Of a DNA stretch of 64,000 bases, positions 44,927 through 53,374 are shown piece after piece. The notes beneath the pieces were generated by a model, which saw nothing but the letters and a program-made list of their open reading frames with translations, was not told the origin of the DNA and did not search any database. A program made the position numbers and the translations under genes. Within the stretch, counting starts at the first letter, position 1. Each line of letters starts with the position of its first letter. The DNA comes from an uncultured Actinomycetes bacterium (GTDB lineage: Bacteria; Actinomycetota; Acidimicrobiia; Acidimicrobiales; SZUA-35), in contig CADEDH010000003.1 of assembly GCA_902826025.1 (NCBI GenBank), positions 91,777-155,776 on the forward strand, in the 5' to 3' direction.

Positions 44927-45960
44927 TGGGGTGAGGCCGAGGCGAGGGTCTCGCCCTGATCGAACCGGACGACGCGGCGGTCGGTGACGAGGGCCGTGAT
45001 CAGGTCGACCGGGGTGACGTCGAACGCCGGGTTGACGGCGGCGGTGCCCGGCGGGGCGGTGGCCACCCCGCCCCAGGCCACGACCTCGGCCGGGCCCCGG
45101 TCCTCGATCTCGATCTGGTCGCCGCCGGAGGTGGCCATGTCGACGGTCGACTCGGGCGCCACCACCAGGAACGGCACCTCGGCCCGGGCCGCCCCCAGGG
45201 CGAGGCTGTAGCTGCCGATCTTGTTGGCCGTGTCGCCATTGGCCGCCACCCGGTCGGCCCCGATCAGCACCACGTCGGCCGCTCCCCGGGCCAGCAGGAA
45301 CGGGCCGGCCCCGTCGACCGCCAGGCGGTGGGGCGCCCCCATCCGGCCCAGCTCCCAAGCGGTGAGCCGGGCCCCCTGGAGCAGGGGCCGGGTCTCCATG
45401 GCGATGGCTTCGGCCAGCACCCCCCGCTCGTACAGGGTCTGGATCACGGCCAGGGCCGTACCCCGCTCCACCGTGGCCAGGGCGCCGGTGTTGCAGATGG
45501 TCATGGCTCGTACCGGGGTTCGGCCCACCAGATCGAGCACGAGATCGGCTCCCCGCTCCCCCATGGCCCGGGACGCCTCCCGTTCCTCGTCCCGCACCCG
45601 GTGGGCCTCGGCCAACGCCGCCTCGGCCCCGTCACCGGCGGCGGCCAGGGCCGCCCCGGCCACCCGGTCGACCATGCGGGCCAGGTTCACCGCCGTGGGC
45701 CGGGCCGAACGCAGGGCGGCCACGGCGGCGGCGAAGGCGGCGGGATCGGTGCGGGGATCGCTGGCGGCGGCGGCCAGAGCCACCCCGTAGGCACCGGTCA
45801 CACCGATGGCGGGGGCGCCCCGCACCGAAAGGCGCTGGATGGCGTCGATCACACCGGGCACGGTGGTGAGGCGGAGCGATACCAGCTCGGCCGGAAGGCG
45901 GGTCTGGTCGATCAGTTCGACGGCGCCGTCACGCCAGGCGATGGTGGGCTCGGTGGTCAC
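44917..45960 (-). CDS. mtnA: Methylthioribose-1-phosphate isomerase
   Basis: MtnA converts 5-methylthioribose-1-phosphate (or 5-deoxyribose-1-phosphate) to the ribulose-1-phosphate. The 347-residue protein has RLSVRGAPAIGVTGAYGVAL, MTICNTGALATVERGTAL (catalytic Cys), METRPLLQGARLTAWELGR and VVLIGADRVAANGDTANKIG (catalytic Asp and the NKIG tail), all diagnostic of MtnA and not of eIF2B relatives. The start is GTG 45960. It lies 51 bases downstream of the class II aldolase gene in one transcription direction. Confidence 0.96.
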   Translation of the reverse strand: MTTEPTIAWRDGAVELIDQTRLPAELVSLRLTTVPGVIDAIQRLSVRGAPAIGVTGAYGVALAAAASDPRTDPAAFAAAVAALRSARPTAVNLARMVDRVAGAALAAAGDGAEAALAEAHRVRDEEREASRAMGERGADLVLDLVGRTPVRAMTICNTGALATVERGTALAVIQTLYERGVLAEAIAMETRPLLQGARLTAWELGRMGAPHRLAVDGAGPFLLARGAADVVLIGADRVAANGDTANKIGSYSLALGAARAEVPFLVVAPESTVDMATSGGDQIEIEDRGPAEVVAWGGVATAPPGTAAVNPAFDVTPVDLITALVTDRRVVRFDQGETLASASPQEL

Positions 45961-46011
45961 CCCACCATCGTGCCGCCTGGATCGGCGATCCCGACCCGGC
46001 GGAATTCAGCG

Positions 46012-46710
46012 TCAGCTGTCGAGGTGGAGCAGGTTGGTGTGGGGTGGCAGGGGCGGCAGCGGGTTCATCTCGGGCGAGGAGCCGTAGCCGACCTTGCTCA
46101 TCTTGTCGATGACCTCGTCCATCTGCTCCCGGGTCAGCTCGGGCACCTCGCCCAGAACCCGGGCCGCCAGGTACTGGCGGGCCAGCTCCTCCACCTCCAC
46201 CGCCAGGGCCAGGGCCGAGCCCAGATCGGGCCCGGTGGCGATCACCCCGTGATGGGCCAGCAGACAGGCCGAGCGGCCCTCCAGGGCGGCCAGGGCGTGG
46301 TTGGACAGCTCCTGGGAGCCGAACGTGGCGTAGGGGGCGCAGCGGATGTCGTGCCCGCCTGCCACCGCCACCATATAATGGAACGGCCCGATACCCCGTC
46401 CGTGGGCCGACAGGGCGCTGGCATAGGGCGAGTGGGTGTGCACGATGGCGCTCACGTCGGGCCGGGTGCGGAGGATGTCGAGATGGAAGCGCCACTCCGA
46501 CGACGGCCGAAGCCCGTTGGTGGCGAACCAGCTCGTGTCGAAGTCCATGGCCACGATGTCGTCCGGCGTGAGCTGGGTGTAGTCCATGCCCGACGGGGTG
46601 ATCAGCATCCCCGACTGGGTGCGGGCCGAGACGTTGCCGGCGGTACCGGTGGACAGACCGCGGGCGTTCATGGCCTGGGCCGTGGCGATGATGTCGATGG
46701 CCAGTTTCAT
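46012..46710 (-). CDS. Class II aldolase, probable methylthioribulose/deoxyribulose-1-phosphate aldolase
   Basis: A 232-residue zinc aldolase of the fuculose-phosphate aldolase/adducin family. LSTGTAGNVSARTQSGMLIT binds phosphate, PSSEWRFHLDIL holds the catalytic Glu, IVHTHSPYASALSAHG gives two zinc His and LLAHHGVIATGPDLGSAL the third. In the family, MtnB dehydrates methylthioribulose-1-P while Ald2-type enzymes cleave it to DHAP and an aldehyde. No mtnC/mtnD (Met salvage) is present, so cleavage is more likely. ATG 46710 overlaps the mtnP stop. Confidence 0.85.
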   Translation of the reverse strand: MKLAIDIIATAQAMNARGLSTGTAGNVSARTQSGMLITPSGMDYTQLTPDDIVAMDFDTSWFATNGLRPSSEWRFHLDILRTRPDVSAIVHTHSPYASALSAHGRGIGPFHYMVAVAGGHDIRCAPYATFGSQELSNHALAALEGRSACLLAHHGVIATGPDLGSALALAVEVEELARQYLAARVLGEVPELTREQMDEVIDKMSKVGYGSSPEMNPLPPLPPHTNLLHLDS

Positions 46711-47477
46711 GAAGCGTTCCCTGCGGCGGCCAGCTCAATGGCCCGGCCGATCAAACGATAGAGCGGATCACTTGCCCCGTCGATCACGGCGAAGATGTCG
46801 TCGGCCGACAGCTCGGCCGCCCCCAGGCCGGCGGCGGGGTTGGATATGACGCCAATGGCGGCGTAGGGCACCCGGGCCTCCCGGGCCAGGGCCACCTCCG
46901 GATACCCGGTCATCCCCACCAGGTCGCCGCCCAGGGTGCCCATCATCCGGATCTCGGCCGGGGTCTCGAACCTCGGGCCGTTGGTGGTGCAGTAGACGGC
47001 GCCGTCGGCGAGATCGACCGATTCCAGCTCGGCCGCCCGGCGGATAGCAGCGCGCATGGCCGGATCGTAGGGCGCCGTCATGTCGGTGTGGGTGACCGGG
47101 CCGCGGCTGTGGGCGAAGCCGGGGTCGGTGACGCCGTCGAAGAACGTCTCGGCCCGGCCCGAGGTGAAGTTGAGGAAGTCGCTGATCAGCACGAGCCGCC
47201 CGGGGGTGAGGGCCGGGTTGATCCCGCCCGACACGGCGGTGGCGATGATCCCGGTCACACCGGCCTCGGCCAGGGCCCAGACGTTGGCCCGGTAGTTGAT
47301 CGCATGGGGCGGAACCGAGTGGTCGGCGCCGTGGCGGGGCAGGAAGGCCACCGGCTGGCCCCGCCAACGGCCCGTGGTGAGGCGCACGGAGCCGTACGGG
47401 GTCTCCGTGGGGGTGACCGTGCGGTCCTCCAGGTCGGGGATGTCGTAGAAACCGCTGCCGGTGATCAGCCCATGCAC
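46707..47477 (-). CDS. mtnP: MTA/MTI-type purine nucleoside phosphorylase
   Basis: The 256-residue enzyme phosphorolyses 5'-methylthioadenosine, 5'-methylthioinosine or related nucleosides to base and ribose-1-phosphate. LITGSGFYDIPDLEDR starts the family fold. RHGADHSVPPHAINYRANVW is the conserved phosphate/5'-site block, ATAVSGGINPALTPG follows, and YCTTNGPRFETPAEIRMM carries the purine-site residues. GDLVGMTGYPEVALAREA completes it. Because a deaminase lies in the same unit, inosine-type substrates are plausible. GTG 47477 opens the leftward train of 11 genes. Confidence 0.93.
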   Translation of the reverse strand: MHGLITGSGFYDIPDLEDRTVTPTETPYGSVRLTTGRWRGQPVAFLPRHGADHSVPPHAINYRANVWALAEAGVTGIIATAVSGGINPALTPGRLVLISDFLNFTSGRAETFFDGVTDPGFAHSRGPVTHTDMTAPYDPAMRAAIRRAAELESVDLADGAVYCTTNGPRFETPAEIRMMGTLGGDLVGMTGYPEVALAREARVPYAAIGVISNPAAGLGAAELSADDIFAVIDGASDPLYRLIGRAIELAAAGNAS

Positions 47478-47593
47478 GGGACAGAAGGTAGACCATCGGG
47501 CCGGGCCCGCTCCTGTGCCCCGCCGCTTTGCCCACCCGGACGGGCCGTTCGGGCGGGGTTTGCACGGCGAGATCGCCCCGGCACACTGCCGGG

Positions 47594-49183
47594 GTGCAGC
47601 CCGACGGTCCCGGCCATCCGCACGGCCCTACCCACGGCCATTCGCACGGTCATACGCACGGCGGCGGCCCCGAGGCCCGGTGGGAGGATCTCCTGGCCAG
47701 CCCTCCCCTGCTGGCCACCGCTGTCCTGTTGGCTGTGGCCTTCGCCGCCACCATCATCGGCCTGGTGCTGATGTGGCCCGACGGCCAGGGCCAGCAGGCG
47801 GCCGTGGAACAGGCGGCCGAGCTGGGCCTGGGCACGGAGCGGATCGATGCCGTCGTCACCGCCACGAGCGACCAGCCGTGCTCCTACGCCGACCCGGCCG
47901 ACCCCCAGACCTGCCGGAACCTCACGTTCGACCTGAAGGAGGGACCGGAGGCAGGGGCCGTGATCACCCTGTCCGACCTTCCCCTCGGTACCCCGTCACA
48001 AACGCCTGACCTGGCCGTAGGCGAGCAGGTGGTGCTGGGTTACGAGCCGTCGACCAACTTCTACTTCTACGCCGATCGGGACCGGGGCCAGGTGCTGGTG
48101 TGGCTGGCCGTGATCTTCGCCGCGGTGGTGGTCGCTCTCGGCCGGCGTCAGGGGCTCCGGGCCCTGCTCGGCATGGCCCTGACCGTGGCCGTGCTGGTGG
48201 GCTTCGTGGCCCGCTCGGTGCTCGACGGCCACGATCCCTTGGCGGTGGCCGTGGTGGCGGCGTCGGCCATCGCCTTCGTGAGCCTGTTCCTCATCCACGG
48301 CTACAACCCCCACGCCGCCGTGGCCCTGGTGGGCACGCTGGCCTCGCTGACGCTCACTCTCGGCCTGTCGTGGGTCTTCTTCCGGGCGTCGCGGTTCACC
48401 GGGCTGGCCACCGAAGAGGGGCTGACCCTGCCCCTGGTGGCCGACGTCGACCTCGTGCCCCTGCTGCTGGGGGGCGCTCTGCTGGGGGCACTGGGGGCCC
48501 TCGACGACGTCACCGTCACCCAGGTGGCCACCGTGGCCGAGCTCAAACACCGCAACCCCGACCTGGGGGTGGCGGAGCTGGTGTCGTCGGGGATCCGGGT
48601 GGGGCGGGACCACATCGCCTCCACCGTCAACACCCTGCTGCTGGCCTACGCCGGGGCCAGCATGCCGCTGCTCTTGCTGTTCGCCGTCTCCCACCAGAGC
48701 CTGGCCTCGGTAGCCAACTCCGAGCTGGTGGCGGTGGAGATCGTGCGCACCCTCTGCGGTTCGGTGGGCCTGGTGGCCGCCGTTCCCGTGACCACCGCAC
48801 TGGCGGCGCTGCTCGTCGCCGGCCCCGACCGGGCGGCCACCGCTTCCCGGCCGGCCGGGGCCGGCGACCCCCATCCCCGGCCCGATGAGGGCCCCCGGCC
48901 GGGCCTTGACCCGGAGGAGGCCGCCGATGGTGGCCGCTGGCACAGTGGTGCGGGGATCGGCCCGGACGGGACCTACCGGCCGCCGATCGTCGTCGATGAC
49001 CCCGACCCCGCTCACCAGGCCAGCCACGAGCCCGACCAGGCCGAGCCCGACGTGCCGCCCCGCCCCCGCCCCCGCCAAGCAGCGGCGGCGGCGCACGACC
49101 CCAGCTACGAGGACGACGCCGCCTGGTGGGCCCGCCAGCAGCGGGACGACACAGACCGCGCCGACTCCGACGACAGGCCCTGA
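47594..49183 (+). CDS. YibE/F-family membrane protein with His-rich N-terminus
   Basis: A 529-residue multi-helix protein of the YibE/F family. GTG 47594 is favoured; the first 30 residues contain HPHGPTHGHSHGHTHGGG, with eight His, a likely metal-binding tail. Then come one helix (LLATAVLLAVAFAATIIGLV), an extracytoplasmic beta domain (residues 70-165), and about seven further helices, including GRRQGLRALLGMALTVAVLV, SLFLIHGYNPHAAVALVGTL and LGALDDVTVTQVATVAELKH. A disordered acidic/Pro C-terminus follows. Substrate unknown. Confidence 0.85.
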   Translation: MQPDGPGHPHGPTHGHSHGHTHGGGPEARWEDLLASPPLLATAVLLAVAFAATIIGLVLMWPDGQGQQAAVEQAAELGLGTERIDAVVTATSDQPCSYADPADPQTCRNLTFDLKEGPEAGAVITLSDLPLGTPSQTPDLAVGEQVVLGYEPSTNFYFYADRDRGQVLVWLAVIFAAVVVALGRRQGLRALLGMALTVAVLVGFVARSVLDGHDPLAVAVVAASAIAFVSLFLIHGYNPHAAVALVGTLASLTLTLGLSWVFFRASRFTGLATEEGLTLPLVADVDLVPLLLGGALLGALGALDDVTVTQVATVAELKHRNPDLGVAELVSSGIRVGRDHIASTVNTLLLAYAGASMPLLLLFAVSHQSLASVANSELVAVEIVRTLCGSVGLVAAVPVTTALAALLVAGPDRAATASRPAGAGDPHPRPDEGPRPGLDPEEAADGGRWHSGAGIGPDGTYRPPIVVDDPDPAHQASHEPDQAEPDVPPRPRPRQAAAAAHDPSYEDDAAWWARQQRDDTDRADSDDRP

Positions 49184-49184
49184 G

Positions 49185-49472
49185 GTGGCGGCGGCTGGGG
49201 CGGTGCGGTTCGGAGTCCGGGTGAAGCCGAAGGCCCGGACCGAACGGGTGGGCGGCGCCTGGGCCGACGGGGCGTTGGTGGTCGAGGTGCAGGCGGCGGC
49301 GGTCGACGGGCGGGCCAACGCCGCGGTGCTGGCGGCCCTGGCCGACGCATTCGACGTGGGCCGTTCGGCGGTCACGATCGTGACCGGGGCCCGGAGCCGC
49401 ACGAAGCTGGTGGCCGTCGAGGGCGACGCGGCGGCCATCGCCGGGCGGCTGGCTGAGCTGCTGGCCGGCTGA
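49185..49472 (+). CDS. DUF167/YggU family protein
   Basis: A 95-residue protein starting at GTG 49185, one base after the YibE/F stop. FGVRVKPKARTERVGGAWAD and LVVEVQAAAVDGRANAAVLA contain the DUF167 signature (VKPxA... DGxAN). SAVTIVTGARSRTKLVAVEG completes the small alpha/beta fold. The family is widespread, often near cell-division and membrane genes, with no assigned biochemical function. It is likely co-transcribed with the YibE/F gene. Confidence 0.9.
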   Translation: MAAAGAVRFGVRVKPKARTERVGGAWADGALVVEVQAAAVDGRANAAVLAALADAFDVGRSAVTIVTGARSRTKLVAVEGDAAAIAGRLAELLAG

Positions 49473-49537
49473 ACGCCCGCAGTGCGGCCGGCGCCGGGGT
49501 AGGGCCCCCCACGCCGATGGGAGAGGCCCGCAGGGCC

Positions 49538-49558
49538 GGCGGGGGCGCCAGCCCCGCC
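49538..49558 (+). terminator. Hairpin after the DUF167 gene
   Basis: GGCGGGG (49538-49544) pairs with CCCCGCC (49552-49558) around a seven-base loop, in the 130-base gap before the PanE-like gene. There is no T-run, so this is a weak terminator call. Confidence 0.35.
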
Positions 49559-49602
49559 ATACACGGCTAGCGCCCCCGGCCCGGCCCGGACAGACTGTCG
49601 GC

Positions 49603-50604
49603 ATGTCTGCTCGGTTTGTGATCTACGGAGCCGGCGCCGTGGGGGGTGTCATCGGGGGTCTGCTGGCCGCCGTGGGCGGCCACGACGTCGCCCTCATCGC
49701 CCGGGGCGCCCACCTGGCCGCCCTCCAACGGCGGGGTCTGGAGTTGCGGATGCCGGAGGAGACCCACCTCGTCGCCGTGCCCGCCGTCGGCCACCCCAGC
49801 GAGCTGGAGCTCACCTCCGACGACGTGGTCATCCTGGCCATGAAGACCCAGCACACCGAGGCGGCACTGGACGAGCTGGCCGCCTGCACCCCGGCCGACA
49901 TCGCTGTCGTGTGCTGCCAGAACGGGGTGGAGAACGAGCGGATGGCGCTGCGCCGCTTCCCCAACGTGTACGGCATGTGCGTCGTGCTGCCGGGTTCGCA
50001 CCTGGAACCGGGGATCGTGGAGGGCGCGGGGGCGCCGGTGGGCGGCGTGCTCGACGTGGGCCGGTTCCCGTCGGGGAACGACGCTACGGCCGAGATGATC
50101 GCCGCCGCCTTCTCCACGTCGAACCTGCGGTCGCAGGCCGACCCCGACATCATGCGCTACAAGTACGCCAAGCTCCGCCAGAACACGGGCAACGCGCTCG
50201 ACGCCGCCTGCGGTCGGGCCGGGCGCAAGAGCCCCCTCAACGCCATGGCGGCGGCCGAGGCCCTGGCCGTGTTCTCGGCCGCCGGCATCGGCGTGGCCAC
50301 CAAGGAGGAGGAGGCGGAGCGACGGGGCGACTTCGTGATCGTCGACTCCGAGGCCCGGCGCCGCACGGGGAGCTCGTCGTGGCAGAGCCTGGCCCGCGGG
50401 GCGGGATCGATCGAGGTCGACTACCTGAACGGCGAGGTGGTGCTGCTGGGTCGCCTCCACGGGGTGCCGACCCCGGCCAACGAGGTACTCCGCCAGCTGG
50501 CCAATCGGATGGCCCGGGAGCGCCGGGCCCCCGGCACCATGACCCTGGCTGAGGTCGACGCCATGGCCGCTGCCGCCGGCATCACCCTCCCCACCGCCGG
50601 CTGA
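49603..50604 (+). CDS. 2-dehydropantoate 2-reductase family protein
   Basis: The 333-residue protein has the ApbA/PanE architecture: an N-terminal NADP Rossmann fold (FVIYGAGAVGGVIGGLLAAV, residues 5-24) and a C-terminal helical domain. VVILAMKTQHTEAALDEL and CCQNGVENERMALRRFPNVY are family blocks. The catalytic Lys probably lies in RYKYAKLRQNTGNALDA, where PanE has KxxxN. PanE makes pantoate for coenzyme A, but the family also includes reductases of other 2-keto acids, and no other pantothenate gene adjoins. Confidence 0.85.
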   Translation: MSARFVIYGAGAVGGVIGGLLAAVGGHDVALIARGAHLAALQRRGLELRMPEETHLVAVPAVGHPSELELTSDDVVILAMKTQHTEAALDELAACTPADIAVVCCQNGVENERMALRRFPNVYGMCVVLPGSHLEPGIVEGAGAPVGGVLDVGRFPSGNDATAEMIAAAFSTSNLRSQADPDIMRYKYAKLRQNTGNALDAACGRAGRKSPLNAMAAAEALAVFSAAGIGVATKEEEAERRGDFVIVDSEARRRTGSSSWQSLARGAGSIEVDYLNGEVVLLGRLHGVPTPANEVLRQLANRMARERRAPGTMTLAEVDAMAAAAGITLPTAG

Positions 50605-50613
50605 ACCTGGCCG

Positions 50614-51522
50614 CTACAGGAGCGACGACACCGGGGTGGCGTGCCACCCGGCTTCCCGCCGGGCCCAGTACTCGGCGCGGAGTTGGAGCGACACCGGGCC
50701 GGCGCCGGGGCCGTGGCCCAGCGGCTGGCCGTTGACCGTGGCCACCGGCATGATCCCACCGGCGGTGGACGACAGGAACGCCTCGTCGGCCGAGGTGAGG
50801 TCGGCGGCCAGCAGGTCGGCCTCCTCGGCCTTGAGGTCGAGGTCGGCCGCCAGCTCGAACACCGTGCGGCGGGTGATGCCCTCCAGCACGTTGCCCACCG
50901 GGGTGCGCAGCACGCCGTCGCGCACCACGAACAGGTTGAACCCGGGGCCCTCCGACAGCCGGTTGTCGGGCGTGCACAGCACGGCGGTGTCGGCCGAGCG
51001 ATCGAGCGCCTCGAACAGACCCTTCTGCAGGTCGAGCCAGTTGAAGTTCTTCATCCGGGGGTCGATGGCCTCGGGCGGGGTGCGGCGGTTGCCGGTGGCC
51101 ACGGCCAGGTCGATCCCCTCCAGCTGGCGGGCCGGCTGGATGATCCAGATGTAGGGCAGGGCGAAGCCGTACAGCGTGTTCTCACACTGGCGGGGGTCAC
51201 GGTTGGTGGGGTCCTGGTACGGGCCCCGGGTGGAGATCATCTGCACGAATGCGCTCTCCAGCCCGGTCTGGGCCACGCACGACGCCAGCACCCGCTTGAG
51301 CCCTTCGGCGTCGGCCGGGGGCGACAGCCGGGCCCGCTCACAGGAGCGGAAGAACCGCTCCACATGGTCGTCGAGGCGGAAGAAGTTGCCCTTCCACACC
51401 GAGGTGGTGTCGTAGACCGCGTCGCCCCTGGTGAAGCCGGGGTCGAGCAGCGGGATCGCCGCCTCACCGAGGGGGACGTAGCTTCCGTTGGTGTAAGCGA
51501 TGCCGTCGGCCGGGTTGCTCAT
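50614..51522 (-). CDS. Class IV aminotransferase, branched-chain-like
   Basis: A 302-residue PLP fold-type IV enzyme (branched-chain or D-amino acid aminotransferase, or aminodeoxychorismate lyase). IAYTNGSYVPLGEAAIPLLD and FTRGDAVYDTTSVWKGNFF are N-terminal blocks, and PRMKNFNWLDLQKGLFEAL carries the PLP lysine. RLSEGPGFNLFVVRDGVLRT and VLEGITRRTVFELA match the family. The ATG at 51522 gives MSNPADGIAYTNG. It ends nine bases from the convergent PanE-like gene and diverges from an SDR gene. Confidence 0.9.
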   Translation of the reverse strand: MSNPADGIAYTNGSYVPLGEAAIPLLDPGFTRGDAVYDTTSVWKGNFFRLDDHVERFFRSCERARLSPPADAEGLKRVLASCVAQTGLESAFVQMISTRGPYQDPTNRDPRQCENTLYGFALPYIWIIQPARQLEGIDLAVATGNRRTPPEAIDPRMKNFNWLDLQKGLFEALDRSADTAVLCTPDNRLSEGPGFNLFVVRDGVLRTPVGNVLEGITRRTVFELAADLDLKAEEADLLAADLTSADEAFLSSTAGGIMPVATVNGQPLGHGPGAGPVSLQLRAEYWARREAGWHATPVSSLL

Positions 51523-51666
51523 GGGGCAACGGTAGCGGGCGGTGGGACGGCGGCCCCAGGGTGCCTTCTCGCCCTGGTGGGGCCGATGGGCTTGCCACCG
51601 GCGGCCCGGGTGGGCAGATTTGGGGCAGCTCACAGGCCGCGCTCGGCCGGGAAGGGGACGCAGGGC

Positions 51667-52464
51667 ATGGGCCTGCTGGAGAACAAGGTGGCCATCGTGA
51701 CCGGCGGCGGCTCGGGCATCGGGGCCGCCTCAGCCAAGCGGTTCGCCACCGAGGGGGCGGCGGTGGCCGTGGTCGACATGCGGATGAAGAAGGCCGAGGC
51801 CACGGCGGCGGCCATCAACGAGGCCGGCGGGCACGCCATCGCCATCGAGGCCGACGTGGCCCAGGAAGCCGACGTGGCCCGGATGGTGGCTACCACGGTG
51901 GAGCAGCTGGGCGGCCTCCACGTGCTGTTCAACAACGCCGGCACCCTGCGGCCGGGCACGGCGGTGGAGTTGAGCGTGGAGGACTGGGACCTGGTGATGG
52001 CGGTCAACGTGCGCTCGGTGTTCCTGGGGGCCAAGTATGCGGTGCCGATCATGGAGGCCCAGGGCGGCGGCTCGATTATCAACACGGCGTCGATCTCGGG
52101 CCTACACGGCGACGGCGGGGCCATCTGCTACGCCGCCTCCAAGGCGGCCGTGATCAACCTGACCCGGGCCCTGGCCACCGACCACTCCCCCAACGGGGTC
52201 CGGGTCAACGCCATCTGCCCCGGCACCATCCAGACCCCGCCCGTGCTGCGGATGATGGAGGAACCGGGGGCGCTGGAGCGCAACGTGAACGCCCACAGCC
52301 TGGGCCGCCTCGGGTTCCCCGAGGAGATCGCGGCGGCCGCCGTGTGGCTGGCCTCGGACGAGAGCTCGTTCATCACCGGCGAGCACCTGGTGGTCGACGG
52401 CGGTTTGCGCTCCCAGTCACCCCTCGGCCGTCTGGCCGACCCACGACCGTCGCACCTGCGCTGA
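51667..52464 (+). CDS. SDR-family dehydrogenase
   Basis: A 265-residue classical SDR. VAIVTGGGSGIGAASAKRFA at residues 8-27 binds NAD(P), and VLFNNAGTLRPG, IINTASISGLHGDGG (Ser) and CYAASKAAVINLTRALA (Tyr-x3-Lys) form the active site. PGTIQTPPVLRMM and FITGEHLVVDGGLRSQ close the fold. AAGGGGA precedes ATG 51667. It begins a rightward run with an LLM oxidoreductase and a crotonase, spaced by 16 and 24 bases, which looks like a catabolic operon for an alcohol or acyl-CoA. The substrate is unknown. Confidence 0.92.
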   Translation: MGLLENKVAIVTGGGSGIGAASAKRFATEGAAVAVVDMRMKKAEATAAAINEAGGHAIAIEADVAQEADVARMVATTVEQLGGLHVLFNNAGTLRPGTAVELSVEDWDLVMAVNVRSVFLGAKYAVPIMEAQGGGSIINTASISGLHGDGGAICYAASKAAVINLTRALATDHSPNGVRVNAICPGTIQTPPVLRMMEEPGALERNVNAHSLGRLGFPEEIAAAAVWLASDESSFITGEHLVVDGGLRSQSPLGRLADPRPSHLR

Positions 52465-52480
52465 GAACGGAGACATCACC

Positions 52481-53350
52481 ATGAAGTTCGGGCTTCGCTA
52501 CTGCAACACGGGGCGCTACGTCGACCCGGCCCTGGGCCAGGAGCTGGTGCAGGCCGGGGAGGCGGCCGGGTTCGAGAGCGCCTGGACGGTGGAGCACACC
52601 GTGGTGCCGGCCAACTACACCTCGACCTACCCGTACTCGGGCGACGGGAAGATGGCGGGCGGGCGCGACGACATCCCCCTCCCCGACCCGCTGATCTGGA
52701 TGGCCTACATGGCCGCCGTGACCTCCACCATCAAGCTGGCCACCGGCATCCTGATCGTGCCCCAGCACAACCCGGTGATCACGGCCAAACAGGTGGCCAC
52801 GCTCGATCAGATGTCGGGCGGCCGGGTGCTGCTGGGCATCGGGGTGGGCTGGATGAAGGAGGAGTTCGACGCCATCGGGGCCCCGTTCGCGGACCGGGGG
52901 GCCCGGACGGACGAGTACGTGGCCGTCATGCGGGAGCTGTGGACGGCCGACAAGCCCACGTTCCACGGACGGTGGGTGAACTTCGACGAGACGTACTGCC
53001 GGCCCCAGCCGGCCCAGGGGTCGGTGCCGATCATCGTGGGGGGCGACACGGTGCCGGCGGCCAAGCGGGCGGGGCGGCTGGGCGACGGCTACTTCCCGGC
53101 CCGCAACGCGCCGGCCGAGCTGATCGACCTGGCCCGCCGCACGGCCGAGGAGCACGGCCGGGATCCCGACGCGCTGGAGATCACCACCAGCGTGCCGGAC
53201 GACCTCGACGACATCCCGGCCCTGGCGGCCCGGGGCGTGTCGCGCATCCTGGTGCCGGTGTCGCCCATCGCCGGGCTGGCCACCGTGATCCAGAGCCCCG
53301 ACGACGCCACGAAGTGGGGCGAGATCGTCGAACGCTACGCCGACGTCTGA
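52481..53350 (+). CDS. LLM-class, probably F420-dependent, oxidoreductase
   Basis: The 289-residue luciferase-like monooxygenase-fold protein starts MKFGLRYCNTGRYVDP. GFESAWTVEHTVVPANY is the cofactor-site block. ATGILIVPQHNPVITAKQVA, TLDQMSGGRVLLGIGVGWMK and GARTDEYVAVMRELWTADKP are typical of actinobacterial F420-dependent TIGR03619-like proteins. VPIIVGGDTVPAAKRAGRLG follows. F420 use is inferred from similarity. Position between an SDR and a crotonase suggests a redox step in the same degradation route. Confidence 0.9.
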   Translation: MKFGLRYCNTGRYVDPALGQELVQAGEAAGFESAWTVEHTVVPANYTSTYPYSGDGKMAGGRDDIPLPDPLIWMAYMAAVTSTIKLATGILIVPQHNPVITAKQVATLDQMSGGRVLLGIGVGWMKEEFDAIGAPFADRGARTDEYVAVMRELWTADKPTFHGRWVNFDETYCRPQPAQGSVPIIVGGDTVPAAKRAGRLGDGYFPARNAPAELIDLARRTAEEHGRDPDALEITTSVPDDLDDIPALAARGVSRILVPVSPIAGLATVIQSPDDATKWGEIVERYADV

Positions 53351-53374
53351 GACCGAGACCAAAGGACCCATGCC

